42,076 nucleotides of DNA from Rhodococcus sp. (in: high G+C Gram-positive bacteria) (GCF_023264675.1 NZ_JAHFVG010000009.1:1-42076); one strand, 5' to 3'; counted from the stretch's first letter, positions 16,630 through 24,316 are shown. The notes: a model not told the origin generated them from the letters alone. Made by a program: numbers and translations.

Positions 16630-16837
16630 GGTGAAAGCGTAGGCCGTCCGATTCCACGCGGAACACCGGAGCGTCGAAACGCGCCGATCAGGCCCCACCG
16701 GTAGGCGAATTGCCCGACTCGGCGCACGAAGGGAGCGTGCGACTCGATTACTGCCGGACGGCCCGATACGTTGGTGCAGGAATGTGCCGACCTCTTCAGG
16801 ACCTGCACGCGAGAAGACTTCGAATGGAGCTGGACCT

Positions 16838-17503
16838 GTGTACGTAGTGGTGATGGGGTGCGGCCGAGTGGGCGCATCTCTGGCAGGGGCCCTGCAACGG
16901 ATCGGGCACGAGGTCGCGGTGATCGATCGCGACGAGAACTCGTTCTTACGGCTCGACCCCAATTTCGACGGCCATCGCGTCGTCGGCATGGGATTCGATC
17001 GCGATGTGCTGGTCAAAGCCGGCATCGAGAAGGCCGAAGCCTTTGCTGCCGTGTCCTCCGGTGACAACTCCAACATCATTGCCGCGCGCGTCGCGCGCGA
17101 GACTTTCGGGGTGGAGAAGGTCGTCGCCCGCATTTACGACGCGAAACGTGCCGCGGTGTACGAGCGGCTCGGTATCCCCACGGTGGCGACCGTCCCGTGG
17201 GCAACCGATCGATTTCTTCACAATCTCCTGCGTGACGACCCCACCACGAAGTGGCGAGACCCGTCCGGCAGCGTGGCCGTCGTGTTGCTCGACATCCACG
17301 AAGGATGGATCGGCAAGAAGGTGTCGCTGCTGGAAGAGTCCACTCACGCGCGAGTGGCGTTCGTCATTCGATTCGGGACCGGACTGCTGCCCGACAAGAA
17401 GACGGTCATCCAATCCGACGACGAGATCTACGTCGCGGCCGTGTCGGGCACGGTGGCCGAGGCCATCGCGCTCGCATCCAACCCGCCGCCGGCCGACGAG
17501 TGA
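16838..17503 (+). CDS. ceoB: TrkA-type RCK potassium-regulatory protein CeoB
   Basis: A 221-residue RCK protein. The N-terminal Rossmann (TrkA-N) has MGCGRVG at residues 6-12, then IDRDEN and AVSSGDNSNIIAARVARETF. A C-terminal TrkA-C domain covers about 135-215. RCK proteins form octameric gating rings on potassium transporters and bind NAD(H), ATP or c-di-AMP. It corresponds to Rv2691. The GTG at 16838 has GGAG (16826-16829) 8 nt upstream. It is followed by ceoC 51 bp later. No TrkH/TrkG pore gene is nearby; the divergent KimA-like transporter is the likely partner, or a pore elsewhere. The motif content is strong; the partner is inferred. Confidence 0.9.
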   Translation: MYVVVMGCGRVGASLAGALQRIGHEVAVIDRDENSFLRLDPNFDGHRVVGMGFDRDVLVKAGIEKAEAFAAVSSGDNSNIIAARVARETFGVEKVVARIYDAKRAAVYERLGIPTVATVPWATDRFLHNLLRDDPTTKWRDPSGSVAVVLLDIHEGWIGKKVSLLEESTHARVAFVIRFGTGLLPDKKTVIQSDDEIYVAAVSGTVAEAIALASNPPPADE

Positions 17504-17554
17504 TCGGCATCCGATGAACAAGAAGCGAACCGGTATCGAGACGAACGGGAATTC

Positions 17555-18214
17555 ATGAGAGTCGCAATCGCCGGCGCCGGCGCAGTCGGTAGATCCATTG
17601 CCCGCGAATTGATTCGCAGCGATCACTCGGTGATGCTGATCGAACGCAAGCTGGACCACCTCGACAAGGAGGCGATCCCCGAGGCCGACTGGATTCTGGC
17701 CGACGCCTGCGAGCTGACGCTGCTCGAGGCTTCGCATCTCGAAACCTACGACGTGGTGATCGCGGCGACAGGCGACGACAAGGCGAATCTGGTGCTGAGC
17801 CTGCTCGCGAAGACCGAGTTCGGGGTGGATCGCGTCGTGGCGCGCGTCAACGATCCCCGAAACGAATGGCTGTTCGACGCCTCGTGGGGTGTGGATGTCG
17901 CCGTGTCGACCCCGCGCATGCTCGCCTCACTCGTCGAGGAAGCGGTGTCGGTGGGCGATCTGGTCCATCTCATGACCTTCCGCAAGGGACAGGCCAACCT
18001 GGTCGAGATCACGCTCCCCGAAAACACCCCTCTCGCGGGCAAACCCGTCAAGAAGCTGTCGCTGCCGCGCGATGCTGCACTGGTAACCATTCTTCGCGGT
18101 GGCCGCGTCATCGTGCCGCAGCAGGACGACCCACTCGAAGGCGGAGACGAACTGCTGTTCGTGGCGTCGGTCGAGGTCGAGAGCGAACTTCGAGCCGCAG
18201 TAGGCCTGTCGTGA
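17555..18214 (+). CDS. ceoC: TrkA-type RCK potassium-regulatory protein CeoC
   Basis: A 219-residue paralogue of the preceding gene. The TrkA-N Rossmann has GAGAVGRSIAREL at residues 6-18 and ATGDDKANLV around 70; the TrkA-C domain covers about 135-215 (GQANLVEITLPENTPLAGKPVKKLSL). It corresponds to Rv2692. Two RCK proteins in tandem suggest a hetero-octameric ring. The ATG at 17555 has only a weak CGGGA ribosome site and the gene probably relies on read-through from ceoB. Its TGA overlaps the GTG of the GNAT gene by four bases (GTGA), so translation is coupled to it. Potassium-transport control is the expected role. Confidence 0.9.
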   Translation: MRVAIAGAGAVGRSIARELIRSDHSVMLIERKLDHLDKEAIPEADWILADACELTLLEASHLETYDVVIAATGDDKANLVLSLLAKTEFGVDRVVARVNDPRNEWLFDASWGVDVAVSTPRMLASLVEEAVSVGDLVHLMTFRKGQANLVEITLPENTPLAGKPVKKLSLPRDAALVTILRGGRVIVPQQDDPLEGGDELLFVASVEVESELRAAVGLS

Positions 18215-18504
18215 CTCTCTCCCCCGACGCCGCGAACGTGCGCGACAACCCCGAGCAGTCCCGCTACGAAATCGTCTCGGGAAACCAGGTTGCCGGGATC
18301 GAACAGTATTCGATCCACGACGCGGTGATCACGTTCGAGCACACCGAGATCTATCCGCAGTTCGAGGGTCTCGGTTTTGCGAGCACCTTGGTTCGGGCGG
18401 CACTGGACGACGTTCGATCCCGCGGTTTGCGGCTGCGACCGGAGTGCCGCTACGTAGTGAGCTTTCTCACGAAGCATCCCGAGTATCAGGATCTCGTGGC
18501 GTAA
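18211..18504 (+). CDS. Small GNAT family N-acetyltransferase (YjdJ-like)
   Basis: A 97-residue compact GNAT of the YjdJ type. The core is ITFEHTEIYPQFEGLGFASTLVRAALDDVRSRGLRLRPECRYVVSFLTKHPEYQDLVA. The segment FEGLGFASTLVRAAL is the acetyl-CoA-binding motif in short form, and RPECRYVVSFLTKHPEY is the typical C-terminus. The substrate is unknown. The GTG at 18211 overlaps the ceoC stop (GTGA), so it is the third gene of the potassium-related unit. Its last 38 bp overlap the 3' end of the convergent DUF3159 gene, so both stop codons lie within the other gene. Confidence 0.83.
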   Translation: MTLSPDAANVRDNPEQSRYEIVSGNQVAGIEQYSIHDAVITFEHTEIYPQFEGLGFASTLVRAALDDVRSRGLRLRPECRYVVSFLTKHPEYQDLVA

Positions 18505-19270
18505 CGACGTCTGCGCCGCGGGAATCGGCGGTGTTCGCGCTTTCCTCGAGGGCGCTGTCCGCGCGACGAACCGCCCAGAAGGTGACCAGGAGCGCGACGC
18601 CGGTGAGGGGCCAACCCATTCCGATGCGGGCCGCGGCGAGCCATCCCGTCTGATCTGCGTCGTACAACTGCGACTGGACGAGGTAGCGAGCACCGAACAC
18701 CACAGCCCAGGCGAAGGTTGCAATGTCGTAGGACCTGACGGCGCGCGTATTGGTTCGCCACGCCGTGCCTTTGCCGTTGAGGTACCCCCATGCGATTCCG
18801 ACGAGTGGCCATCTCGCGATCATCGAGACCACGAAGACACCGGCGTAGGCAAGCGAGGTATAGATACCGAACAGGAAGTAGCCCTTGGCATCTCCGGTTC
18901 GGTACGCGATGAACGCACAGATTCCGACACCGAAGAACCCGGAGATCGCCGGCTGAATCGGCGCCCGTTTCACCAGTCGCCAGATCATGACCGCGAGGGC
19001 GACGCCCAGCGCCGACCATATCGCTGCCGTCAGGCCGAAGAAGCTGTTCGCCGGGACGAACGCAATGACCGGCAGCGTGGAGGCAACGAGTCCGCTGAGG
19101 CCACCCAACTGCTCCAGAACCGTCGGGGCGGCCTTCTCGGTGGACAGGCTCGATGTATCGGCATCGTGGGTTCCGGAGTTGTTCGTACTCGAGTCGTTCG
19201 TGGTGGAGTCGTCGGTACTGGAATCGCGCGCACTACCGTTGCTATCGGTCACCCGTCGAGGGTGCCACAT
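18467..19270 (-). CDS. DUF3159 membrane protein
   Basis: A 267-residue integral membrane protein of the DUF3159 family (equivalent of Rv2693c). The N-terminal 50 residues are Ser/Thr/Asn/Asp-rich and disordered (DSSTDDSTTNDSSTNNSG). About five to six hydrophobic segments follow. Conserved stretches are FFGLTAAIWSALGVALAVMIWRL, GDAKGYFLFGIYTSLAYAGVFVVSMIARWPLVG and TWAVVFGARYLVQ-like AWAVVFGARYLVQSQLYDADQTGWLAAARIGMGWPL. The function is unknown. It runs 24 bp after the OB-fold gene in the same direction and is probably co-transcribed. The ATG at 19270 is annotated; a GTG at 19252 (VTDSNGSA) is equally plausible, as neither has a clear ribosome site. Its 3' end overlaps the GNAT gene by 38 bp. 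Confidence 0.82.
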   Translation of the reverse strand: MWHPRRVTDSNGSARDSSTDDSTTNDSSTNNSGTHDADTSSLSTEKAAPTVLEQLGGLSGLVASTLPVIAFVPANSFFGLTAAIWSALGVALAVMIWRLVKRAPIQPAISGFFGVGICAFIAYRTGDAKGYFLFGIYTSLAYAGVFVVSMIARWPLVGIAWGYLNGKGTAWRTNTRAVRSYDIATFAWAVVFGARYLVQSQLYDADQTGWLAAARIGMGWPLTGVALLVTFWAVRRADSALEESANTADSRGADVVTPRDPDTRDAS

Positions 19271-19294
19271 CGGTGAGAGTGCGGGACAGGTGCG

Positions 19295-19672
19295 TCAGGA
19301 ATCGTCGCGGAGCTCGTAGTACGGGTTGTAGACGATCTTGCGACCGTTGCGTTCGCCCACGCGCCCACGAATCAGAACTGTCTTACCCGGCTCGATTCCC
19401 GGAATCTTTCGACGGCCGATCCATACAAGGGTGACCGGGTCGGTGCCGTCGAAGAACTCGGCTTCGATGTTGGCGTTGGCGGCCTTCGAGCAAGCCTCGA
19501 CCGAGCGAAGCCTGCCGAGCATGGTGACTTCGTCGCCGCGCGAACAGTCGCACGCGCGCTGAGCGCCGGACGCTTCCGACGACTCCGCCATCTCTTCGGC
19601 ATCGAGTTGATCGACGTCCTCGGTCAACTTTCGCGTGAGTTTGCGAAAATATCCTGCGGCAGCGGGTGCCAT
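19295..19672 (-). CDS. OB-fold nucleic-acid-binding protein
   Basis: A 125-residue protein with a predicted OB-fold in the second half (DEVTMLGRLRSVEACSKAANANIEAEFFDGTDPVTLVWIGRRKIPGIEPGKTVLIRGRVGERNGRKIVYNPYYELR). The N-terminal 45 residues are helical, starting MAPAAAGYFRKLTRKLTEDVDQLDAEEM. It is the equivalent of Rv2694c. OB-folds of this kind bind single-stranded nucleic acid, and the wording resembles RecG-wedge or DNA polymerase III alpha OB domains. Its role is unknown. The ATG at 19672 is chosen because AGGAG lies 6 nt upstream; an ATG at 19690 is less likely. It leads a two-gene unit with DUF3159 and is divergent from the hydrolase. Confidence 0.82.
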   Translation of the reverse strand: MAPAAAGYFRKLTRKLTEDVDQLDAEEMAESSEASGAQRACDCSRGDEVTMLGRLRSVEACSKAANANIEAEFFDGTDPVTLVWIGRRKIPGIEPGKTVLIRGRVGERNGRKIVYNPYYELRDDS

Positions 19673-19795
19673 GGTGCGCTCCTGGAGCATCTACGACGGG
19701 TGTGCCTGTGGTTCGGCGTGTACGAACGCCACTGTAGACCCGCTGAAGCGGTGCGGCCAATCGCCCCCGAACCCCACGCGTGCACAATGTTCGGA

Positions 19796-20641
19796 ATGAG
19801 CGTTCGGTCGATGCATGCAGTGGTTCTGCCAGGCACTGGATCGGATGCGCGCTTCGCGGCCGATGCGTTCGAACCGGCGCTGACGGCCGCGGGAATCACC
19901 ACCGAGGCCGTGGAACCGAATCCGTCTGCGGTGGTCTCCGGGTACCGGCGTGCGTTGGACTCCGCGGCGATGACCCACGGACGAATCATCGTGGGAGGCA
20001 TATCGATCGGTGCGGTCGTCGCCGTCGCCTGGGCCTTGGAACATCCGGATCGAGTCGTGGGAGTGCTGGCCGCCCTTCCGCCGTGGTCGGGCGAACCAGC
20101 AGATGCACCTGCAGCCACGAGCGCCAGATTCACCGCGCAGCAATTGATCGACGAGGGCCTCGCGACGGTGATCGATGCCATGAGTGCGTCCAGTCCGCCG
20201 TGGCTCGCGGCCACCCTCGAGCGTTCGTGGACTGCCCAGTGGCCGGATCTGCCCTCGGCACTGATGGAAGCGGCACACTGCACGGCACCGGACCTCGCGG
20301 CCCTCGGCAATCTCTCCAGCCCCACCGCAATCGTCGGCGCCTGCGACGATCCGGTGCATCCCATCGAGGTCGCCGAGAGTTGGCACGGCGTCGTGCCACA
20401 CTCCTCGCTCGCAACCGTCGGACTCGCGGACATCGGCGCGGATCCAGCGATCCTCGGCAATCGAACGGTGCCGGATCTACTCTCACTGATCGGTGGAGAG
20501 CACCTGCCGAGGCACCACACTGACCGAGAGAGCGATCACGGGCGTATTCAGCCTCCGAGTTGCTGCATCGCCGATCCCGACGAGCCTCGTCTCGGACCCT
20601 CGGTGGGCCCCGACGGCTGCACGGGTGCAGGCGCGGGCTGA
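19796..20641 (+). CDS. Alpha/beta hydrolase (Rv2695-like) with overshooting C-terminus
   Basis: A 281-residue alpha/beta-hydrolase-fold protein. An N-terminal VVLPGTGSDARFAADAF oxyanion segment is followed by the nucleophile elbow GGISIGAV, where the middle Ser is the presumed catalytic residue; a late His is likely in the PVHPIEVAESWH region. It is the equivalent of Rv2695, which is about 235 residues. The last 30 or so codons (after about 20548) are antisense to the 3' end of the DUF3710 gene and are Pro/Gly/Cys-rich, so an ancestral stop has probably been lost or an indel has occurred. The ATG at 19796 has CACAAT ending 7 nt upstream, a possible leaderless start; 19811 is an alternative. 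Substrate unknown. Confidence 0.78.
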   Translation: MSVRSMHAVVLPGTGSDARFAADAFEPALTAAGITTEAVEPNPSAVVSGYRRALDSAAMTHGRIIVGGISIGAVVAVAWALEHPDRVVGVLAALPPWSGEPADAPAATSARFTAQQLIDEGLATVIDAMSASSPPWLAATLERSWTAQWPDLPSALMEAAHCTAPDLAALGNLSSPTAIVGACDDPVHPIEVAESWHGVVPHSSLATVGLADIGADPAILGNRTVPDLLSLIGGEHLPRHHTDRESDHGRIQPPSCCIADPDEPRLGPSVGPDGCTGAGAG

Positions 20642-21381
20642 GCTGGTGCGGGTTGGCCCGGCGCGGACTCGGCCGGCGCGGACCCTTGTTGCTCGGTCTG
20701 CTGAGCCTGCTGCTGAGCTGCAGCCAGTTGGGCGCTGAGCGCGGCAGGCAGTACCACCGGCAGTGGGGTCCGTACCGGGTGCGGCTCGGATCCGCGATCC
20801 ACCACCGTTTGAGCCAGGACGTCACGAGCGATCCCGACCAGGGGTGAGTCGTTGTTCACGGATCCGGCCGGCCCTGCCAGCACACAGCGCACCATCCAGC
20901 GATATCCGTCGATTCCGATGAATCGCAGGTCGGCGTTCGCCGTCACTCCGTGCAGCTCACGGCCCCACGGTCCGGTCTCGACACTGACCTCGGACTGGTC
21001 GCCGCGCAGCGAACCGGCCAGGTCGGCGGCCACCTCACGCCATTGGCCAGGAGACTTCGGTGCCGCGTAGGCCGCGATCGTGATCCGCCCGTACTGGGTG
21101 ACCACATGAACGGCCTGCGGGGCTCCGGCCTGCGTCATCTCCACCTGGAGCTGACCCCCTGCAGGCAGAGGCACCAGTACTGAACCCAGATCGAGACGCG
21201 ACTCGGCGAGCGATTCTCGGTCGTCGTCGAGTTCGTTCAGGTCGAACGGACCCACGTCGGGGTCAGTATTGCGGTCCGCGCCTTCGACCACGGCCCTCGA
21301 CTCGGTCTCGGTGTCGTCACCGAAGAACCCTCCGTCGTGGTCGTCGTCCTGCTCTGCAGACTTCTTTCGACGTCCGAACAT
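20548..21381 (-). CDS. DUF3710 protein
   Basis: A 277-residue protein of the DUF3710 family (equivalent of Rv2696c). It begins MFGRRKKSAEQDDDHDGGF, an acidic region follows, and the conserved domain covers about 50-220 (GPFDLNELDD ... RLDLGSVLVPLPAGGQLQVEM ... PKSPGQWREVAADLAGSLRGDQSEVSVETGPWGRELHGVTANADLRFIGIDGYRWMVRCVLAGPAG). The C-terminus is a Pro/Ala/Gln-rich tail (QPAPAQPAPAPVQPS). The function is unknown. It follows dut by 24 bp on the same strand, with a GAGAGAGAAG ribosome region, so the two form an operon in the usual actinobacterial order. Its 3' end overlaps the hydrolase gene by 94 bp. Confidence 0.87.
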   Translation of the reverse strand: MFGRRKKSAEQDDDHDGGFFGDDTETESRAVVEGADRNTDPDVGPFDLNELDDDRESLAESRLDLGSVLVPLPAGGQLQVEMTQAGAPQAVHVVTQYGRITIAAYAAPKSPGQWREVAADLAGSLRGDQSEVSVETGPWGRELHGVTANADLRFIGIDGYRWMVRCVLAGPAGSVNNDSPLVGIARDVLAQTVVDRGSEPHPVRTPLPVVLPAALSAQLAAAQQQAQQTEQQGSAPAESAPGQPAPAQPAPAPVQPSGPTEGPRRGSSGSAMQQLGG

Positions 21382-21405
21382 GATCGTCTTCTTCTCTCTC
21401 TCGGT

Positions 21406-21969
21406 TCAGTGTGTGGGCGCCGGAGCCGGCGTCAGGCTTGCGTGTCCGCCGCTGGAGCCGTATCCACCGCTGCCTCTCGACGTGTCGTCGAGCGAGTCGA
21501 CCTCGACGAAAGTGACCAACTCGACCCTCTGCACTATCAGCTGCGCCACTCGATCTCCGCGGACCAACTCGATCGTCTCGCGCGGATCGAGGTTGATCAA
21601 ACACACCTTGATTTCTCCTCGGTATCCGGCATCGATCGTTCCGGGGGCATTGACGATGGACAATCCCGAACGCGCAGCCAGCCCGGACCGAGGATGTACC
21701 AGACCCACGAAGCCGAGAGGCAACGCCACCGCGATACCCGTGCCCACCACCAGACGTTCACCCGGCGCGATGGAAGCATCGGCCGTGATGTGGAGGTCCA
21801 CGCCCGCATCGCCCTCGTGCGCACGCGCGGGCAAGGGTAGATCCGGGTCGAGGCGAGTCAAACGAATCGCCGGCGGCACAGCCACGCCGGCGTCCGAGGT
21901 GTCCGGGGTGCGTACTTCGTGGATGGAATCGTCGCTCACGTGCTCCGAGACTACGCTGCCCACCCGCAC
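21406..21969 (-). CDS. dut: dUTP diphosphatase (dUTPase)
   Basis: A 187-residue homotrimeric dUTPase that hydrolyses dUTP to dUMP and pyrophosphate, keeping uracil out of DNA and feeding dTMP synthesis. All five motifs are present: [10 protein letters not shown] (50-59), PRSGLA (93-98), [14 protein letters not shown] (107-120), [10 protein letters not shown] (137-146) and the C-terminal flexible arm [10 protein letters not shown] (165-174). Mycobacterial Dut is about 154 residues; the first 33 residues here are an extra N-terminal segment. The GTG at 21969 is favoured because GGAGG lies 7 nt upstream; a GTG at 21939 would give a shorter form. It is divergent from the DUF3093 gene and leads the unit with DUF3710. 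Confidence 0.96.
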   Translation of the reverse strand: MRVGSVVSEHVSDDSIHEVRTPDTSDAGVAVPPAIRLTRLDPDLPLPARAHEGDAGVDLHITADASIAPGERLVVGTGIAVALPLGFVGLVHPRSGLAARSGLSIVNAPGTIDAGYRGEIKVCLINLDPRETIELVRGDRVAQLIVQRVELVTFVEVDSLDDTSRGSGGYGSSGGHASLTPAPAPTH

Positions 21970-22021
21970 CGACCGGCCTCCACATCACGCGCCGACGAGT
22001 CGGCCATCCCGTAGGGCCAGC

Positions 22022-22027
22022 TACCCT
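22022..22027 (+). promoter_or_regulatory. -10 box for leaderless DUF3093 transcript
   Basis: TACCCT fits TANNNT and ends 7 nt before the GTG of the DUF3093 gene, which predicts transcription beginning at the start codon. A GGAG in the gap is too close to the GTG to be a standard ribosome site. Confidence 0.45.
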
Positions 22028-22034
22028 GGAGTAC

Positions 22035-22580
22035 GTGCCACAGGACTCACACCACGATCTCGATCCCGCCGCGACACCGAGCGAGGGCGAAGTGCCGACC
22101 ACCACCGCTGTTGTCTACTCGGAGAAACTGTGGGTGCCACTCTGGTGGTGGCCTGCCGGACTCGCCATTGCTGCTCTGCTGGCCGCCGAGGTGCACATGG
22201 GCGCACCGGGCTTGCGTGCGTGGCTTCCGTACCTGCTGCTACTGCCATTCCCGATCTGGGCCCTCTACTGGCTCAGCCGCATGATCGTCCAGGTCGAGCG
22301 CGACGAGGCAGGCAACGGCGAACTGCGTGTGGGGCGGGCGCACTTACCCCTCGGCGTCATCGGAACGGCGGCCGTCGTGCCCGGGACAGCAAAAAGTGCG
22401 GCGCTGGGAAGGCAGCTGGATCCCCTTGCCTTCGTGCAACACCGCACCTGGGTGAAACAAATGGTCCTGATTGTTCTCGAAGATCCCGACGACCCCACCC
22501 CCTACTGGCTGGTCAGCACGAAACGGCCCGAAGATCTGGTCGCGGCGCTGGCTCGGCCCACCCCCGGAGCCCGCAACTGA
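22035..22580 (+). CDS. DUF3093 membrane protein
   Basis: A 181-residue protein of the DUF3093 family (equivalent of Rv2698). Two hydrophobic segments near the N-terminus (WVPLWWWPAGLAIAALLAAEVHM and LRAWLPYLLLLPFPIWALYWLSRM) form a membrane hairpin. A soluble domain follows (IVQVERDEAGNGELRVGRAHLPLGVIGTAAVVP ... GRQLDPLAFVQHRTWVKQMVLIVLEDPDDPTPYWLVSTKRPEDLVAAL). The wording LDPLAFVQHRTWVKQMVLI is a family hallmark. The function is unknown. It is divergent from dut. The GTG start is supported by a TACCCT box 7 nt upstream. A tandem 17-bp repeat follows 62 bp after its stop. Confidence 0.87.
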   Translation: MPQDSHHDLDPAATPSEGEVPTTTAVVYSEKLWVPLWWWPAGLAIAALLAAEVHMGAPGLRAWLPYLLLLPFPIWALYWLSRMIVQVERDEAGNGELRVGRAHLPLGVIGTAAVVPGTAKSAALGRQLDPLAFVQHRTWVKQMVLIVLEDPDDPTPYWLVSTKRPEDLVAALARPTPGARN

Positions 22581-22642
22581 GGCGGGCTCGGCCTCACACA
22601 GTCCGTTCGCTTACAGCGGTTCGCCTACCGGCACGCCGCCTC

Positions 22643-22692
22643 GGCTACTCCGTGACGCCGGCTACTCCATGACGCCGGCTACTCCGTGACGC
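22643..22692. repeat. 17-bp tandem repeat, nearly three copies
   Basis: The unit GGCTACTCCGTGACGCC is repeated at 22643-22659, 22660-22676 (with one G to A change) and 22677-22692 (last base missing). It lies between DUF3093 and DUF4193, which converge here. No function is evident; it is a slippage-prone locus. Confidence 0.92.
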
Positions 22693-22732
22693 GCTGAAGG
22701 AACCAGCGCAGTCTCGATCGGAGAGGCCGATC

Positions 22733-23035
22733 TCAGGCAGCGCAGTCTCGGCAGATGAGCACACCGCTCGCATCGCTTGCCAGTCGGCTTCTGTGATGAA
22801 CCAGGAAACAGCTGGAACAAGTGAACTCGTCGGCCTGCTTGGGCACGACTCGGACGGATAGCTCTTCTCCGGAGAGATCTGCTCCGGGGAGTTCGAAGGA
22901 CTCGGCCGTATCGGCCTCGTCCACGTCGACCACTGCAGACTGCGCCTCGTTGCGGCGAGCCTTCAGCTCCTCGAGCGAATCCTCGGAAACATCGTCGGAT
23001 TCTGTTCTTCTCGGTGCGTCGTAGTCGGTTGCCAT
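22733..23035 (-). CDS. DUF4193 zinc-ribbon protein
   Basis: A 100-residue protein of the DUF4193 family (equivalent of Rv2699c). The N-terminal part is acidic (MATDYDAPRRTESDDVSEDSLEELKARRNEAQS); the C-terminal part has two CxxC pairs (FTCSSCFLVHHRSRL ... GVLICRDCAA) that probably bind zinc. The family is conserved next to cei and dut in mycolic-acid actinobacteria; the function is unknown. The ATG at 23035 has AGAGG upstream at 4-5 nt. The frame extends further upstream, but the family N-terminus starts at MATDYD. It is divergent from cei across a long gap and converges on DUF3093. Confidence 0.9.
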   Translation of the reverse strand: MATDYDAPRRTESDDVSEDSLEELKARRNEAQSAVVDVDEADTAESFELPGADLSGEELSVRVVPKQADEFTCSSCFLVHHRSRLASDASGVLICRDCAA

Positions 23036-23590
23036 TTTTCCTCTAACCCCTCGTCTTCGTGCGTGTTTTACCGGTGGATAGCTGCCTCTGACTCGTCCGG
23101 GGACGGGCGTGAAGCTGCTGGGGAGGGCGCTGCTGTGCTCCCACCGTCTTCTCCTGCTGGTCCAGCTCATGTTGTTCGACGGACGAAAAGTTCAACGGAC
23201 GATGATGCTTGGAGGTGCCCGAGAAACTACCCCGGTTCATGCCCGAAACACCAAGGTTGAAACCCGATCGAGACCTCACCACCCACTGTCGACCGCCACC
23301 GATATGTCTCCGTTCTGAAACCACCGGGGCCGCCAGACAATAGCCGAACCTTGTGACTTTGGCGAAACCGAACCGCCGACACGCCTTCCATGATCTGACA
23401 ATCCCGTTGAACAATGCCGACGCCCCAGTCATTCCACGCAGGTCGTAGCCGGTCCGGCCGCGTTCGCGGCGCCGACACGACCAGCGGACGAGCAGCACCG
23501 ACGCGCAGCCATCTACAGTGAGCGGACGCCGACGCTTCTTCGTGCGCGCGGCTCGCGTCCCACCATGCCGAGGAAAGGCGTATCAGCACC
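23036..23590. other. 555-bp region without a gene, between DUF4193 and cei
   Basis: I see no convincing coding sequence here. The minus-strand frame at 23043-23498 could encode 151 residues but is rich in Arg, Gly and Gln, has no recognisable domain and overlaps the DUF4193 leader. Possible regulatory content: TACAGT at 23514-23519 as a cei -10 box, and a weak inverted-repeat pair (TTCAAC at 23191-23196 with GTTGAA near 23256). It could hold an unannotated small RNA. Nothing firmer is visible. Confidence 0.5.
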
Positions 23591-24271
23591 GTGGTTTCTC
23601 TGATCACCGAGGGCTCATCGTTCGACGATCGTGGTAAGCCCTTCCGTCGCCGGCGCGCACTTCCCATCGTCGTCGTGCTTCTGGTGTTGGCTCTGCTCGG
23701 CGTTTTCACGTGGATTCGAGTGTTCACCGGCGGCGAAACGTTGTCCGCCACGGTCGAATGCAACGCACCGTCGACCACTCCGGCAGCCGACGGAACAGTG
23801 CCGGCCCCACTCGGCGAGCACATCGACGGATCGGAACTCCTCGACGTCGAACCTGCGGCGCTTTCGGCAACCAAGGTGCGCGTCTACAACGCGAACGGCG
23901 AGCGAGGCCAAGCTGCCACGGTTGCCGCCGACCTGAGCGAATACGGGTTCGCGAGTGCGCCCGATGTGCAGGTCGGAAACGATCCGGTCTACCTCGATCA
24001 GAACATGCAGTGCCAAGGCCAGATCCGGTTCGGAGCTACCGGCACCGCCGCGGCGAGCGCAGTCTGGCTTGCCGCTCCCTGCATGGAATTGATTCAGGAC
24101 GGTCGCGGCGACGACACCGTTGACGTGGCTCTCGGCACTTATTTCAAGGCGCTGCAACCCAATTCCGACGCCGAGTCGGTGCTGCAGTCGCTCGCCGGCG
24201 TCACTCCGGGCGCGACTCCGGCGGCGCTGGACATCGATCTACTCGAAGCGGCTCGGTCGGCTCGCTGCTGA
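23591..24271 (+). CDS. cei: Envelope integrity protein Cei
   Basis: A 226-residue secreted or membrane-anchored protein, equivalent to Rv2700 (Cei), needed for cell-envelope integrity in mycobacteria. A short cytoplasmic N-terminus (VVSLITEGSSFDDRGKPFRRRRA) precedes a single membrane helix at about 23-45 (LPIVVVLLVLALLGVFTWIRV). The rest lies outside the membrane and has a LytR_C-like domain (KVRVYNANGERGQAATVAADLSEYGFASAPDVQVGNDP). Four Cys residues (CNAPS, MQCQGQ, APCMEL, SARC) may form disulfides. The GTG at 23591 fits family N-termini; an AGGAAAGG site lies about 12 nt upstream. It converges on suhB with a hairpin between them. Confidence 0.9.
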   Translation: MVSLITEGSSFDDRGKPFRRRRALPIVVVLLVLALLGVFTWIRVFTGGETLSATVECNAPSTTPAADGTVPAPLGEHIDGSELLDVEPAALSATKVRVYNANGERGQAATVAADLSEYGFASAPDVQVGNDPVYLDQNMQCQGQIRFGATGTAAASAVWLAAPCMELIQDGRGDDTVDVALGTYFKALQPNSDAESVLQSLAGVTPGATPAALDIDLLEAARSARC

Positions 24272-24281
24272 CGTCGGTCGC

Positions 24282-24309
24282 ACCCGCGAGGAACGATCTC
24301 CTCGCGGGT
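24282..24309. terminator. Bidirectional terminator between cei and suhB
   Basis: ACCCGCGAGGA (24282-24292) pairs perfectly with TCCTCGCGGGT (24299-24309) around ACGATC. It lies in the 45-bp gap between the ends of the two convergent genes, so it can act in both directions. No T-run follows. Confidence 0.75.
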
Positions 24310-24316
24310 CGATCGG

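Noticed and set aside
23043..23498. 151-residue minus-strand frame in the gap before cei
   Set aside because: No recognisable domain, biased composition and no convincing start; kept as a gene-free region.
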